From the NCBI RefSeq assembly GCF_000878135.1, contig NZ_JXQZ01000032.1, positions 124,001 through 188,000 on the forward strand: a stretch of DNA of 64,000 bases. The letters run 5' to 3'. Under the pieces are notes generated by a model that saw only the letters and a list, made by a program, of their open reading frames with translations, had not been told where the DNA came from and made no database searches. The stretch comes from Frigoribacterium sp. MEB024 (GTDB lineage Bacteria > Actinomycetota > Actinomycetes > Actinomycetales > Microbacteriaceae). Numbering within the stretch: position 1 is the stretch's first letter; the number at the start of each line of letters is the position of its first letter. Position numbers and translations under genes: made by a program. This document shows, piece by piece, positions 15,767 to 23,634 of this stretch.

Positions 15767-16123
15767 GTGACCGATCTCTCTCAACGCCCCTGGTTCGCCG
15801 ACACCGAATGGCTCACCGTGCCCGACCTCGTCGATCGGCTCGGCCTCGGGGTGAGCCGCGTGCGTCGGCTCCTCGAGGAGCACGTCCTCGTCGGGACCCG
15901 CGTGGACGGCGTCACGAAGGTGCCCGCCGTCTTCCTCGACGGCTCCGAGCCGAGGCACGACCTCCGAGGCACCCTCACCGTCCTCTCGGACAACGGATTC
16001 GACGACGACGAGGCGATCGACTGGATGCTGTCCCACGACGAGGCGCTCGGCACGAGTCCCGTCGCAGCCCTCCAGGCCGGGCGCAAGGCCGAGGTCCGGC
16101 GCATCGCGCAGAGTCTCCTCTAG
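15767..16123 (+). CDS. Rv2175c-like DNA-binding protein (PknL substrate family)
   Basis: A 118-residue protein with a winged-helix start, 'WLTVPDLVDRLGLGVSRVRR', and the family-typical 'VPAVFLDG' and 'GTLTVLSDNGFDDDEAIDWM'. The mycobacterial relative binds DNA and is phosphorylated by PknL, encoded next to it; the linkage is kept here apart from the intervening LysM gene. GTG 15767 is chosen because it starts just before the conserved region; a longer form from 15707 is Arg/Glu-rich and lies in the non-coding repeat motif. The N-terminal Thr/Ser residues could be phospho-acceptors. Confidence 0.85.
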   Translation: MTDLSQRPWFADTEWLTVPDLVDRLGLGVSRVRRLLEEHVLVGTRVDGVTKVPAVFLDGSEPRHDLRGTLTVLSDNGFDDDEAIDWMLSHDEALGTSPVAALQAGRKAEVRRIAQSLL

Positions 16124-16183
16124 CCTCGACGCCGTACCGGCCCTGCAGACCGTCGGACGAGAGGCGTCGAGCCGTCGCCGGGT

Positions 16184-17305
16184 TCAGGAGGCGCGGCGTG
16201 TGACGGTCTCGGCGAGTCGCGTCAACTGGGTCCGTGCCGACGGCGCGAGGCCGGACCTCTCGAGTGCGTGGACGGCACGCTCGACCTGATCGGTGATCGT
16301 CTGCTCGACGGCGTCGACGGCCCCGCTGTCTCGGAGCGTCGCCTGCAACATGCTGATCTGGTCGTCGTCGAGTTCGGGGTCGCCGAGGAGTTCGTCGAGA
16401 AGGCGGACGGCACCCGGGGGCAGGGCCCGACGAGCGGTCGCCACGAGGACCGTGCGCTTGCCCTCTCTCAGGTCGTCGCCCGCGGGCTTGCCCGTGACCG
16501 ACGGGTCGCCGAAGACACCGAGGAGATCGTCGCGCAGTTGGTAGGCGATGCCGAGGGGCAGTCCGAAGTGCCGCAGGGACTCGAGGGCGGACCGGTCGGC
16601 GCCGGCCATCGCCGCCCCCACGGTCAGCGGGGCCTCGACGCTGTACTTCGCAGACTTGTACACGATCACGCGCTGGGCACGCGGCAGGAGCTGCAGCTCG
16701 TCGACGGTCTGCCAGGCGTTCTCCTCGAGGATGTCGAGGTACTGGCCCACCGTGACCTCGGTCCGCATGCGGTTGAGCTCGAGGCGTGCCGAGCGGGCGG
16801 CCTCGCGGGACGGGAGGGAGTCGAGGGCCTCGCTCAGCAGCTCGTCGCTCCATGCCAGCAGCAGGTCACCCATGAGAAGGGCACCCGATCGGCCGAACGC
16901 CTCGGGAGACCCGAGCCACGCCCCCTCGCGGTGCAGGGCCTCGAAGCGCCGATGCGCCGCCGGCAGCCCTCGCCGCGTATCGGAGTTGTCCATGATGTCG
17001 TCGTGCACGAGCGCCGCCGCGTGGAAGAACTCGAGCCCGGCCGAGGCGGTCATGACCGCGTCGATCTCGCGTTCGTCGCGGGACTCCCCGAGCGGGTCGA
17101 AGCCCGTGTCGAGCCCGGCGATCGACTGCCAGCCCCAGTAGCAGAAGAGGGCCCGGAAACGCTTCCCGCCGCGGAGCAGATCGCTCGAGTAGAGGGAGAA
17201 GGAGTCGAGGTCGGGAGCGATGCCCGCCAGGGCCGGTCGCTGCCGCTCGAGGAACCGGTCGATGCGCTCTTGAACGACGTCCACTAACCGCGTACTCTCA
17301 GCCAC
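16184..17305 (-). CDS. Polyprenyl (geranylgeranyl-type) diphosphate synthase
   Basis: A 373-residue trans-prenyltransferase. The first Asp-rich motif is 'LVHDDIMDNSDTRRG' and the second region is 'QLRDDLLGVFGD', both typical of actinobacterial IdsA-type enzymes; 'GGKRFRALFCYWGW' precedes them. It extends allylic diphosphates with isopentenyl diphosphate to supply quinone, carotenoid or lipid-carrier precursors; chain length is not certain. The start GTG 17305 lies 7 nt downstream of a TAGGCT box, suggesting a leaderless mRNA. The last codons carry a copy of the GGAGGCGCGG motif (16187-16196) running into the stop. Confidence 0.92.
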   Translation of the reverse strand: MAESTRLVDVVQERIDRFLERQRPALAGIAPDLDSFSLYSSDLLRGGKRFRALFCYWGWQSIAGLDTGFDPLGESRDEREIDAVMTASAGLEFFHAAALVHDDIMDNSDTRRGLPAAHRRFEALHREGAWLGSPEAFGRSGALLMGDLLLAWSDELLSEALDSLPSREAARSARLELNRMRTEVTVGQYLDILEENAWQTVDELQLLPRAQRVIVYKSAKYSVEAPLTVGAAMAGADRSALESLRHFGLPLGIAYQLRDDLLGVFGDPSVTGKPAGDDLREGKRTVLVATARRALPPGAVRLLDELLGDPELDDDQISMLQATLRDSGAVDAVEQTITDQVERAVHALERSGLAPSARTQLTRLAETVTRRAS

Positions 17306-17312
17306 GCTGCCT

Positions 17313-17318
17313 AGCCTA
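17313..17318 (-). promoter_or_regulatory. -10 box of the polyprenyl synthase gene, leaderless arrangement
   Basis: TAGGCT on the minus strand, 7 nt before the GTG start; no ribosome-binding site precedes that start. Confidence 0.5.
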
Positions 17319-17415
17319 GCGATAGCTGTCGGGCATACACTCGCAGCTACTCATCGCGTCGATCCCGAGGCTCCCGCCTCGCGCTTGAGAGCCCGTGCTC
17401 GAAGGGAACACCAAG

Positions 17416-17814
17416 ATGCCACTTTCCGAACAGGAGCAGCGGCTCCTCGAAGAGATGGAGCGGAGTCTCTACAACAACGACTCCGACTTCGTGGCGACGG
17501 TCGGCAACCGGGGTGGTCGACCGAACTACACGCTCGTCGTGGTCGGGGTCCTCGGTGCGCTCGTCGGCATCGCCGTCATCGTCGCAGGCGTCATCTTCCG
17601 TCAGCCCTTGATCGGTGTGGCGGGGTTCGTGGTCATGCTCGCCGGCGTGCTGTTCGCCATCGCGCCCCCCAAGCGGAAGGGGTCCTCGACGGCCTCGATG
17701 CCGTCGGCTCCCCGTTCCTCCACCTCCCGCCCCGCGCACCCCGCCAAGGGGGGCCTGATGGATCGGCTCAACGACCGCTGGGATCGCCGCCAGGACGGCG
17801 ACGAGCGCTCCTAG
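17416..17814 (+). CDS. DUF3040 membrane protein
   Basis: A 132-residue small membrane protein. The N-terminus '[20 protein letters not shown]' is the DUF3040 signature, followed by two close membrane segments ('[20 protein letters not shown]' and '[19 protein letters not shown]') and a Ser/Arg-rich charged tail. The function is unknown; homologues sit just upstream of mraZ in many actinobacteria (Rv2169c). ATG 17416 with GAAGGGA upstream is preferred to GTG 17395. A TACACT -10-like box is at 17336-17341 and a strong terminator follows, so it is a single-gene unit. Confidence 0.9.
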   Translation: MPLSEQEQRLLEEMERSLYNNDSDFVATVGNRGGRPNYTLVVVGVLGALVGIAVIVAGVIFRQPLIGVAGFVVMLAGVLFAIAPPKRKGSSTASMPSAPRSSTSRPAHPAKGGLMDRLNDRWDRRQDGDERS

Positions 17815-17837
17815 GCGCCACCAGCACCACGACCTCA

Positions 17838-17867
17838 GGGGTCGGCCTTCGGGCCGGCCCCTTTTTT
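17838..17867 (+). terminator. Rho-independent terminator after the DUF3040 gene
   Basis: GGGGTCGGCC at 17838-17847 pairs with GGCCGGCCCC at 17852-17861 (one G-T) and is followed by six T residues. It is the clearest classical terminator in the window and separates this gene from the division cluster. Confidence 0.92.
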
Positions 17868-17888
17868 CGTGCGCCCGTCCACCCCGCG

Positions 17889-17918
17889 GGAGGCGCGCGA
17901 CACGCAGGGCGCGCCTCC
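17889..17918. repeat. Paired inverted copies of the GGAGGCGCG motif
   Basis: GGAGGCGCGC (17889-17898) and its exact complement GCGCGCCTCC (17909-17918) form a 10-bp stem with a 10-nt loop between the DUF3040 terminator and the mraZ promoter. Confidence 0.6.
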
Positions 17919-18020
17919 TCGTCGCGGTTCTCCTCCACCGTCCTCCACCCGTGTGCCCCCCGAACTGGAGCGGATCGCAGGCCGGACACGCGGCAGAGGA
18001 CCCGCCGTTTCATTGTCTGG

Positions 18021-18045
18021 TGGTGGGTTGTGGAGTAAAGTGGAG
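18021..18045 (+). promoter_or_regulatory. MraZ operator: three direct repeats
   Basis: TGGTG, TGGAG and TGGAG start exactly 10 bp apart (18021, 18031, 18041), each separated by 5 nt, 44 bp before the mraZ start. MraZ rings bind such regularly spaced TGG-type repeats on one DNA face and repress their own operon; this is therefore the probable autoregulatory site of the dcw cluster. Confidence 0.75.
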
Positions 18046-18088
18046 GTACGTGCCACAGACGGGGTGCGGGGCGAGGGGAGACGGGCGC

Positions 18089-18520
18089 ATGTTCCTCGGC
18101 ACCTATTCGCCCAAGCTCGACGAGAAAGGGCGCATCATCCTCCCCGCGAAATTTCGTGACGAACTGGCCCCGGGCCTCGTCATGACCCGTGGGCAAGAGC
18201 GGTGCGTCTACGTCTTCAGCCAGCGCGAGTTCGAAGACATGCACTCGCGCATCCGTCAGGCGCCGGTCACGAGCAAGCAGGCCCGCGACTACATGCGCCT
18301 CTTCCTCTCGGGCGCAAGCGACGAGATCCCCGACAAGCAGCACCGGGTCACCATCCCGGCGACGCTGCGCGAGTACGCCGGCCTCGGTCGAGACCTCACC
18401 GTGATCGGCGCGGGCAACCGTGCCGAGATCTGGGCGACCGACGCGTGGAACACCTACTACGAGGCCCAAGAGGCCGAGTTCGCCAACACCACCGAGGAGG
18501 TGATCCCCGGGCTCTTCTAG
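18089..18520 (+). CDS. mraZ: Transcriptional regulator MraZ
   Basis: A 143-residue protein with two tandem SpoVT/AbrB-like modules: '[20 protein letters not shown]' and '[17 protein letters not shown]'; both contain the conserved D-x-(K/Q)-x-R core. MraZ is the first gene of the dcw cluster and represses or tunes it through direct repeats, which are present at 18021-18045. ATG 18089 is preceded by GAGGGGAGA. Rsm H follows after a 101-bp gap holding no clear terminator, so read-through into rsmH is likely. Confidence 0.95.
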   Translation: MFLGTYSPKLDEKGRIILPAKFRDELAPGLVMTRGQERCVYVFSQREFEDMHSRIRQAPVTSKQARDYMRLFLSGASDEIPDKQHRVTIPATLREYAGLGRDLTVIGAGNRAEIWATDAWNTYYEAQEAEFANTTEEVIPGLF

Positions 18521-18621
18521 CCCGTGGGCCCCGACCCTCAGCCGTCTGCCCTGGCGCACCTTCCCCGGTGCCAGGTCCCGACGGATGGGGATCAGGGCCG
18601 ACGAGCAGAGCCCGTGTCGTC

Positions 18622-19572
18622 ATGGCCGATCAGATCCACACCCCCGTCCTCCTCGAACGCACCCTCGAGCTCCTCGCCCCGGCCGTCTCGCGTCCCGGCG
18701 CCGTCGTCGTCGACTGCACCCTCGGCATGGGGGGCCACAGCGAAGCGATGCTGCAGGCCTTCCCCGAGCTCACCGTCGTCGGGCTCGACCGCGACACCGA
18801 GGCCCTCGCCCTGGCGGGTGAGCGACTCGCGCCCTTCGGCGAGCGAGCCCGCCTCGTGCACACGACGTACGACGGCATCGCCGAGGCCCTCGACGACCTC
18901 GCCCTCGACACGGTCGACGGGGTGCTCTTCGACCTCGGTGTGTCGTCGCTGCAGCTCGACCGGGTCGAGCGCGGTTTCTCGTACTCGAAGGACGCGCCGC
19001 TCGACATGCGCATGGACCCCACCTCGCCCGTCACGGCGGAGCGCGTCCTCGCCGAGTACCCCGAGAGCGAACTGCGTCGCATCTTCTACCAGTACGGCGA
19101 GGAGAAGCTGGCTCCGCGCTACGCCCGGCGCATCGTCGAGCACCGGGCCGACTCGCCTCTCACCCGCAGCGGCGAGCTCGTCGACCTCCTCATCGCGGCG
19201 ACTCCCATGGCGTTGCAACGCGCCGGTCACCCGGCCAAACGCGTGTTCCAGGCCTTGCGCATCGAGGTCAACGGTGAGCTGGCCTCGCTCGAGGCCGCCG
19301 TCCCGGTGGCCCTCGACCGTCTCGCCGTCCAGGGACGGATCGTCGTGCTCGCCTACCAGTCCCTCGAGGACCGCTTCGTCAAGCGCGAGCTGGCGGCCCG
19401 CACGACGTCCACGGCACCGCAGGGACTTCCGGTCGAACTGCCCGAGCACCGCCCCGACTTCCGCCTGCTCGTCCGGGGGGCCGAACTGGCCTCCGACGCC
19501 GAACGCGACCTGAACCCTCGAGCCAAGCCCGTGAGACTGCGCGCCGCCGAACGAATCCGGAGAACAGCATGA
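18622..19572 (+). CDS. rsmH: 16S rRNA (cytosine-1402-N4)-methyltransferase
   Basis: A 316-residue SAM-dependent methyltransferase (MraW). The SAM site is 'VVDCTLGMGGHSEAML', followed by 'GVLFDLGVSSLQLD' and 'RMDPTSPVTAERVL', and the C-terminal 'LVRGAELASDAERDLNPRA' is characteristic. It modifies C1402 in the decoding centre. ATG 18622 is the in-frame start just before the conserved 'HTPVLLERTL'. The stop overlaps the ftsL start as ATGA. Confidence 0.95.
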   Translation: MADQIHTPVLLERTLELLAPAVSRPGAVVVDCTLGMGGHSEAMLQAFPELTVVGLDRDTEALALAGERLAPFGERARLVHTTYDGIAEALDDLALDTVDGVLFDLGVSSLQLDRVERGFSYSKDAPLDMRMDPTSPVTAERVLAEYPESELRRIFYQYGEEKLAPRYARRIVEHRADSPLTRSGELVDLLIAATPMALQRAGHPAKRVFQALRIEVNGELASLEAAVPVALDRLAVQGRIVVLAYQSLEDRFVKRELAARTTSTAPQGLPVELPEHRPDFRLLVRGAELASDAERDLNPRAKPVRLRAAERIRRTA

Positions 19573-20228
19573 GCAGCAACCTGGCCATCGCGACCCCGTC
19601 GACCCGTCCGCAGCCGTCGTCCGCCCCGGCAGCGCGTCCGGTCGAGATCGTGACGAGTCGATCACAGCGACGGGCCCGACCGAAGATCGCCTACGCGCTC
19701 ATCGCCACGGCGGCCCTGTTCGTCCTGTTGCTGGCCCAACTGGCCATCAGCATCGCCCTCAGCGACGGCGCCTACAAGATCTCCGACCTGCAGGCCGCCA
19801 AGACCGAGCTCGTCCGGGACCAGCAGAAGTACAGCGAGCAACGCGACGTCCTGTCCTCGCCGCAGAACCTCGCCGCCAACGCCGACGAACTCGGCATGGT
19901 CCGCAACTCGAACCCCGTCTACCTCGATCTCGCCACGGGTGCGGTCCACGGGTCACCCGCCCCCGCGGCGGGTGCCGACGAGGCGACCTCCGGCAACCTG
20001 ATCCCGAACACGCTCCTCGAGGGCGTGCCGCTCACGACCAAGGCCCCCGCGACCTCCTCCGCGGACGACGCCCCTGCCGGCAGCGACCCCGGCGCCACGT
20101 CCATCGGTGCTCCGACGACGGCGGGTGCCGCGGCGGTTCCGACCGAGACAGGCGCGGCGGACGGGGGATCGGCCGACGAGTCGGTAGCGTCGGGCGCGAA
20201 CGAGCTGGCGGCTCCTCAGACCCGCTAG
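19569..20228 (+). CDS. ftsL: FtsL-like bitopic division protein (Rv2164c type)
   Basis: A 219-residue single-pass protein. A basic N-terminal tail leads into one membrane segment (about 38-60, 'LIATAALFVLLLAQLAISIA'), then a short coiled coil ('LQAAKTELVRDQQKYSEQR') and a long Ala/Thr/Gly-rich extracytoplasmic tail. Position between rsmH and ftsI is the usual place of FtsL, which with FtsB/FtsQ activates septal synthesis. It is longer than enteric FtsL because of the disordered tail. Overlaps rsmH by 4 bp. Confidence 0.85.
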   Translation: MSSNLAIATPSTRPQPSSAPAARPVEIVTSRSQRRARPKIAYALIATAALFVLLLAQLAISIALSDGAYKISDLQAAKTELVRDQQKYSEQRDVLSSPQNLAANADELGMVRNSNPVYLDLATGAVHGSPAPAAGADEATSGNLIPNTLLEGVPLTTKAPATSSADDAPAGSDPGATSIGAPTTAGAAAVPTETGAADGGSADESVASGANELAAPQTR

Positions 20229-20302
20229 CGACGTGCCGTCACCGGTACATCGATCGACGACAGCGGGTCGGGCAGGCGCCCGGCCGCGGTGAGGAACCTC
20301 TC

Positions 20303-22069
20303 GTGAAAGCAGCTCCCCGAAGCCGCCGTCTCCGCGTGACGCTGGCGATGGCGCTGATCATCGCGCTCGTCGGCGTGTTCGTGGTGCGCCTGGCGGACAT
20401 CCAGCTCGTCCAGGCGGCCGAGTTGAACGAGCAGTCCCAGAACAAGCGCGAGATCGTGCAGACGACCTACGGCGATCGCGGCGACATCACCGACGTGGAC
20501 GGCACCGTGCTCGCCGGCAGCGTCACCCGGTACAACATCACGGCCGCTCCGGCGTTCGCCACGACGGCGAAGGTGAAGGGCGACGACGGCAAGACCACCG
20601 AACTGACCGTCGACCAGGTGGTCGAGCGCATCGCGAAGATCACCGGGGGCGACGCGGTGACGATGACGAAGGCGCTGACCACCGACCCCGAGGCGAACTT
20701 CGCCTACCTGGTCAAGGGCGTCGACGTCGACGCCTTCCGCGAGGTCCGCGAGATGAACGTGTCGTGGGTGTACTTCCAGCGCCAGGCCGCGCGCACCTAC
20801 CCCAACGGCGCGGTGGCGGGCAACCTGACGGGCTTCATCGGCACCGACGGGCCGCAGGCCGGACTCGAGCTGAGCCAGGACGCGTGCCTGGCCGGCACCG
20901 ACGGCTCCGAGACCTACGAGCGCGGTGCCGACGGCGTCCAGTTGCCCGGCAGCACCGTCACGACCAAGAAAGCCGTCGCCGGCGGCACGCTCCGCCTCAC
21001 CGTCGACAGCGACCTCCAGTACATGACCCAGCAGGCGCTGGGCGAGCAGGCCGAGGCCATCGGAGCCGAGTCGGCCACGGCCGTCGTCATGAAGGCGAGC
21101 GACGCCTCGCTGCTCGCAGTCGCCGACTACCCGGCCGTCGACCCCAACGACGTCAACGGGACCGCCGTCGACGACCTCGGCAGCAAGGCCTTCACCTACT
21201 CGTACGAGCCGGGGTCGACCTTCAAGGCGATGACCGCGGCCATGCTGCTCGACTCGGGCAAGGCCGATCCCGCGACGCGGGCGACGGTGCCGTACTCCCG
21301 CACGTTCCCGTGGGGTGGCGAGATCCACGACGCGACCTTCCACCCGACCGAGAACCTCACTCTGACCGGCATCCTGCGCGACTCGTCGAACGTCGGCATC
21401 TCGCTGCTCGGCCAGTCGCTGTCGGCCCAGCAACGTCACGACTACATGGTGAAGTTCGGTCTGAACGACCCGACCGGCGTGGCCTTCCTCGGCGAGCCCA
21501 CGACGGGCATCCGGCCGGCCTCGCAGTGGGACCAGCAGACGAGCATCAACACGATGTTCGGACAGGGTGTCTCGACGACCGCCATCCACATCGCGAGCAT
21601 CTACCAGACGCTGGCCAATCACGGCACCCGTCTGCCGGTCAACCTCGTCGCCGGGTGCACGGCTCCCGACGGCACCGTCACCGAGACCCCCTCGGCCGAG
21701 GGCACGAGCGTCGTCTCCCCGTGGGCCGCCGACACGACCGTCAACATGCTCGAGAAGGTCGTCAGCGACGGCGATCTCAAGGACGTCCTGACGATCCCCG
21801 GGTACCGCGTCGCCGCCAAGACCGGCACCGCCGAGGTCGCGCGCTCTGACGGAACCGGCTACGGTTCTGACCGCATCGTCTCGGTGGCGGGCATCGCTCC
21901 GGCCGAGAACCCGCAATACGTCGTCGTCGTGACCTTCACCAAGCCCAGTACCATCAAGACGTCGGCCGCTGCGGCGCCGACCTTCAACAAGATCATGTCC
22001 CAGGTCCTCGAGATGTATCGGGTCCCTCCGTCGACGGAGCCGGCACCCAGCCTGCCCGAGACCTGGTGA
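20303..22069 (+). CDS. ftsI: Septal peptidoglycan transpeptidase (class B PBP, FtsI/PbpB)
   Basis: A 588-residue class B penicillin-binding protein that cross-links septal wall. One N-terminal membrane segment ('VTLAMALIIALVGVFVVRLA') is followed by the dimerisation/pedestal domain and the transpeptidase with 'PGSTFKAM' (SxxK), 'DSSNVG' (SxN) and 'AAKTGTAEV' (KTG). GTG 20303 has AGGAACC upstream. It works with FtsW, encoded 6 kb downstream. No PASTA domains are seen, unlike some firmicute homologues. Confidence 0.95.
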   Translation: MKAAPRSRRLRVTLAMALIIALVGVFVVRLADIQLVQAAELNEQSQNKREIVQTTYGDRGDITDVDGTVLAGSVTRYNITAAPAFATTAKVKGDDGKTTELTVDQVVERIAKITGGDAVTMTKALTTDPEANFAYLVKGVDVDAFREVREMNVSWVYFQRQAARTYPNGAVAGNLTGFIGTDGPQAGLELSQDACLAGTDGSETYERGADGVQLPGSTVTTKKAVAGGTLRLTVDSDLQYMTQQALGEQAEAIGAESATAVVMKASDASLLAVADYPAVDPNDVNGTAVDDLGSKAFTYSYEPGSTFKAMTAAMLLDSGKADPATRATVPYSRTFPWGGEIHDATFHPTENLTLTGILRDSSNVGISLLGQSLSAQQRHDYMVKFGLNDPTGVAFLGEPTTGIRPASQWDQQTSINTMFGQGVSTTAIHIASIYQTLANHGTRLPVNLVAGCTAPDGTVTETPSAEGTSVVSPWAADTTVNMLEKVVSDGDLKDVLTIPGYRVAAKTGTAEVARSDGTGYGSDRIVSVAGIAPAENPQYVVVVTFTKPSTIKTSAAAAPTFNKIMSQVLEMYRVPPSTEPAPSLPETW

Positions 22070-22083
22070 GAGAAGAGGATTCT

Positions 22084-23634
22084 TTGAGCGCCCGGATCCC
22101 CCCGGTCCTTCGACCGGAACATCCGTCGGCGAGGTCACTCGCCCAACTGGTCAGCGAGTTCGGACTCGAGCACGAGGGTTCCCTCGACGGCATCGAGATC
22201 ACCGGCATCACGCTGAGCACGGCGGACCTCCACCCCGGCGACCTGTACGTGGGCGTGCCCGGCGCGCATCGGCACGGAGCCGAGTTCGCCGACCAGGCAC
22301 GTGACGGTGGTGCCGTGGCCCTGCTGACCGACGCCGCGGGTGCCGAGCTGGCCCGGTCCAGCGGTCTGCCCGTCGTCCTCGTCGACTCACCCCGAGCTGC
22401 CCTCGGCGAGCTCTCGGCCTGGATCTACCGCACGGACAGCGACGACGCGCCCCTGCTCCTCGCGGTCACCGGCACCAACGGGAAGACCAGCACGTCGTAC
22501 CTGCTCGAGGGCGTCCTGCGACAGCTGGGCCTCGTCACCGGTCTCAGCAGCACGGCCGAGCGCCACATCGGCGACCTGACCGTCGTCAGCCGCCTCACGA
22601 CCCCCGAAGCCAGCGAGATGCACGCCCTGCTGGCCCGCATGCGCGAGAGCGAGGTGCGTGCGGTGGCCGTCGAGGTCAGTGCTCAGGCACTCAGTCGCAA
22701 CCGCGTGGACGGTCTCGTCTTCGACGTCGCCGCCTTCACCAACCTCAGCCACGACCACCTCGACGACTACGCCGACATGGAGGAGTACTTCCAGGCCAAG
22801 TTGCCACTCTTCCAGCCCGACCGTGCCCGTCGTGCCGTGGTCTCGCTCGACTCGCCCTACGGCCAGCGCGTCGTGGACAACGCCCGCATCCCCCTGACGA
22901 CGATCACGATCCTCCCCGACGTCGAGGCCGACTGGACGGTCGAGATCCTGGACGAGCAGGCCGCCTACACCGAGTTCCGTCTGTCGGGCCCCGAGCAGCG
23001 TTCGCTCGTGACGCGCGTCCCGCTGATCGGGTGGCACATGGTCGCGAACGCGGCCCTGGCGATCGTCATGCTGGTCGAGGCGGGCTTCGAGCTCGAGGCC
23101 ATCGGCCAGGCGCTCGACGCCGACGGCGGCATCGTCGCGTACCTGCCCGGGCGCACCGAGCGGGTGTCCGGCGACACCGGCCCGAGCGTCTACGTCGACT
23201 TCGGCCACAGCCCCGACGCGTTCCTGACCACCCTGGCCGCGGTGCGCACCTTCACGCCCGGCAAGGTCATCATGCTGTTCGGTGCGGACGGCGACCGCGA
23301 CACGACGAAACGCGGCGAGATGGCCCGGGTGGCCGCCGCCGGTTCCGACATCCTCGTCGTGACCGACCACCACCCCCGTTTCGAAGACCCGGCCTCCATC
23401 CGCAAGACGCTCGTCGACGCCGCCCGCGAGGCGTACCCCGAGCACGAGATCCACGAGGTGAGCCCGCCCGAGGCGGCCATCCGGGCGGCCGTGGCCCTGG
23501 CCCGAGAAGGCGACTCGATCCTCTGGGCCGGTCCCGGCCACCAGGACTACCGAGACATCCGTGGTGAGCGCACCCCGTACTCCGCTCGCGACGAGGCCCG
23601 TGCCGCCCTGCGCGAGGCCGGGTGGTCCGAGTGA
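22084..23634 (+). CDS. murE: UDP-N-acetylmuramyl-tripeptide synthase, non-canonical specificity motif
   Basis: A 516-residue ATP-dependent ligase that adds residue 3 of the stem peptide. The P-loop is '[14 protein letters not shown]'; 'TTPEASEMH' and 'LSHDHLDDYADMEEYFQAK' follow. The third-residue pocket, DNPR in diaminopimelate enzymes, reads D-H-H-P-R (residue ~428, nt 23365-23379), with the usual '.EDP' after it. This suggests an amino acid other than meso-DAP, as in Microbacteriaceae (Lys, Orn or diaminobutyrate types); which one is not readable. TTG 22084 has AGAAGAGG upstream; GTG 22066, overlapping the ftsI stop, is an alternative. Confidence 0.92.
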   Translation: MSARIPPVLRPEHPSARSLAQLVSEFGLEHEGSLDGIEITGITLSTADLHPGDLYVGVPGAHRHGAEFADQARDGGAVALLTDAAGAELARSSGLPVVLVDSPRAALGELSAWIYRTDSDDAPLLLAVTGTNGKTSTSYLLEGVLRQLGLVTGLSSTAERHIGDLTVVSRLTTPEASEMHALLARMRESEVRAVAVEVSAQALSRNRVDGLVFDVAAFTNLSHDHLDDYADMEEYFQAKLPLFQPDRARRAVVSLDSPYGQRVVDNARIPLTTITILPDVEADWTVEILDEQAAYTEFRLSGPEQRSLVTRVPLIGWHMVANAALAIVMLVEAGFELEAIGQALDADGGIVAYLPGRTERVSGDTGPSVYVDFGHSPDAFLTTLAAVRTFTPGKVIMLFGADGDRDTTKRGEMARVAAAGSDILVVTDHHPRFEDPASIRKTLVDAAREAYPEHEIHEVSPPEAAIRAAVALAREGDSILWAGPGHQDYRDIRGERTPYSARDEARAALREAGWSE

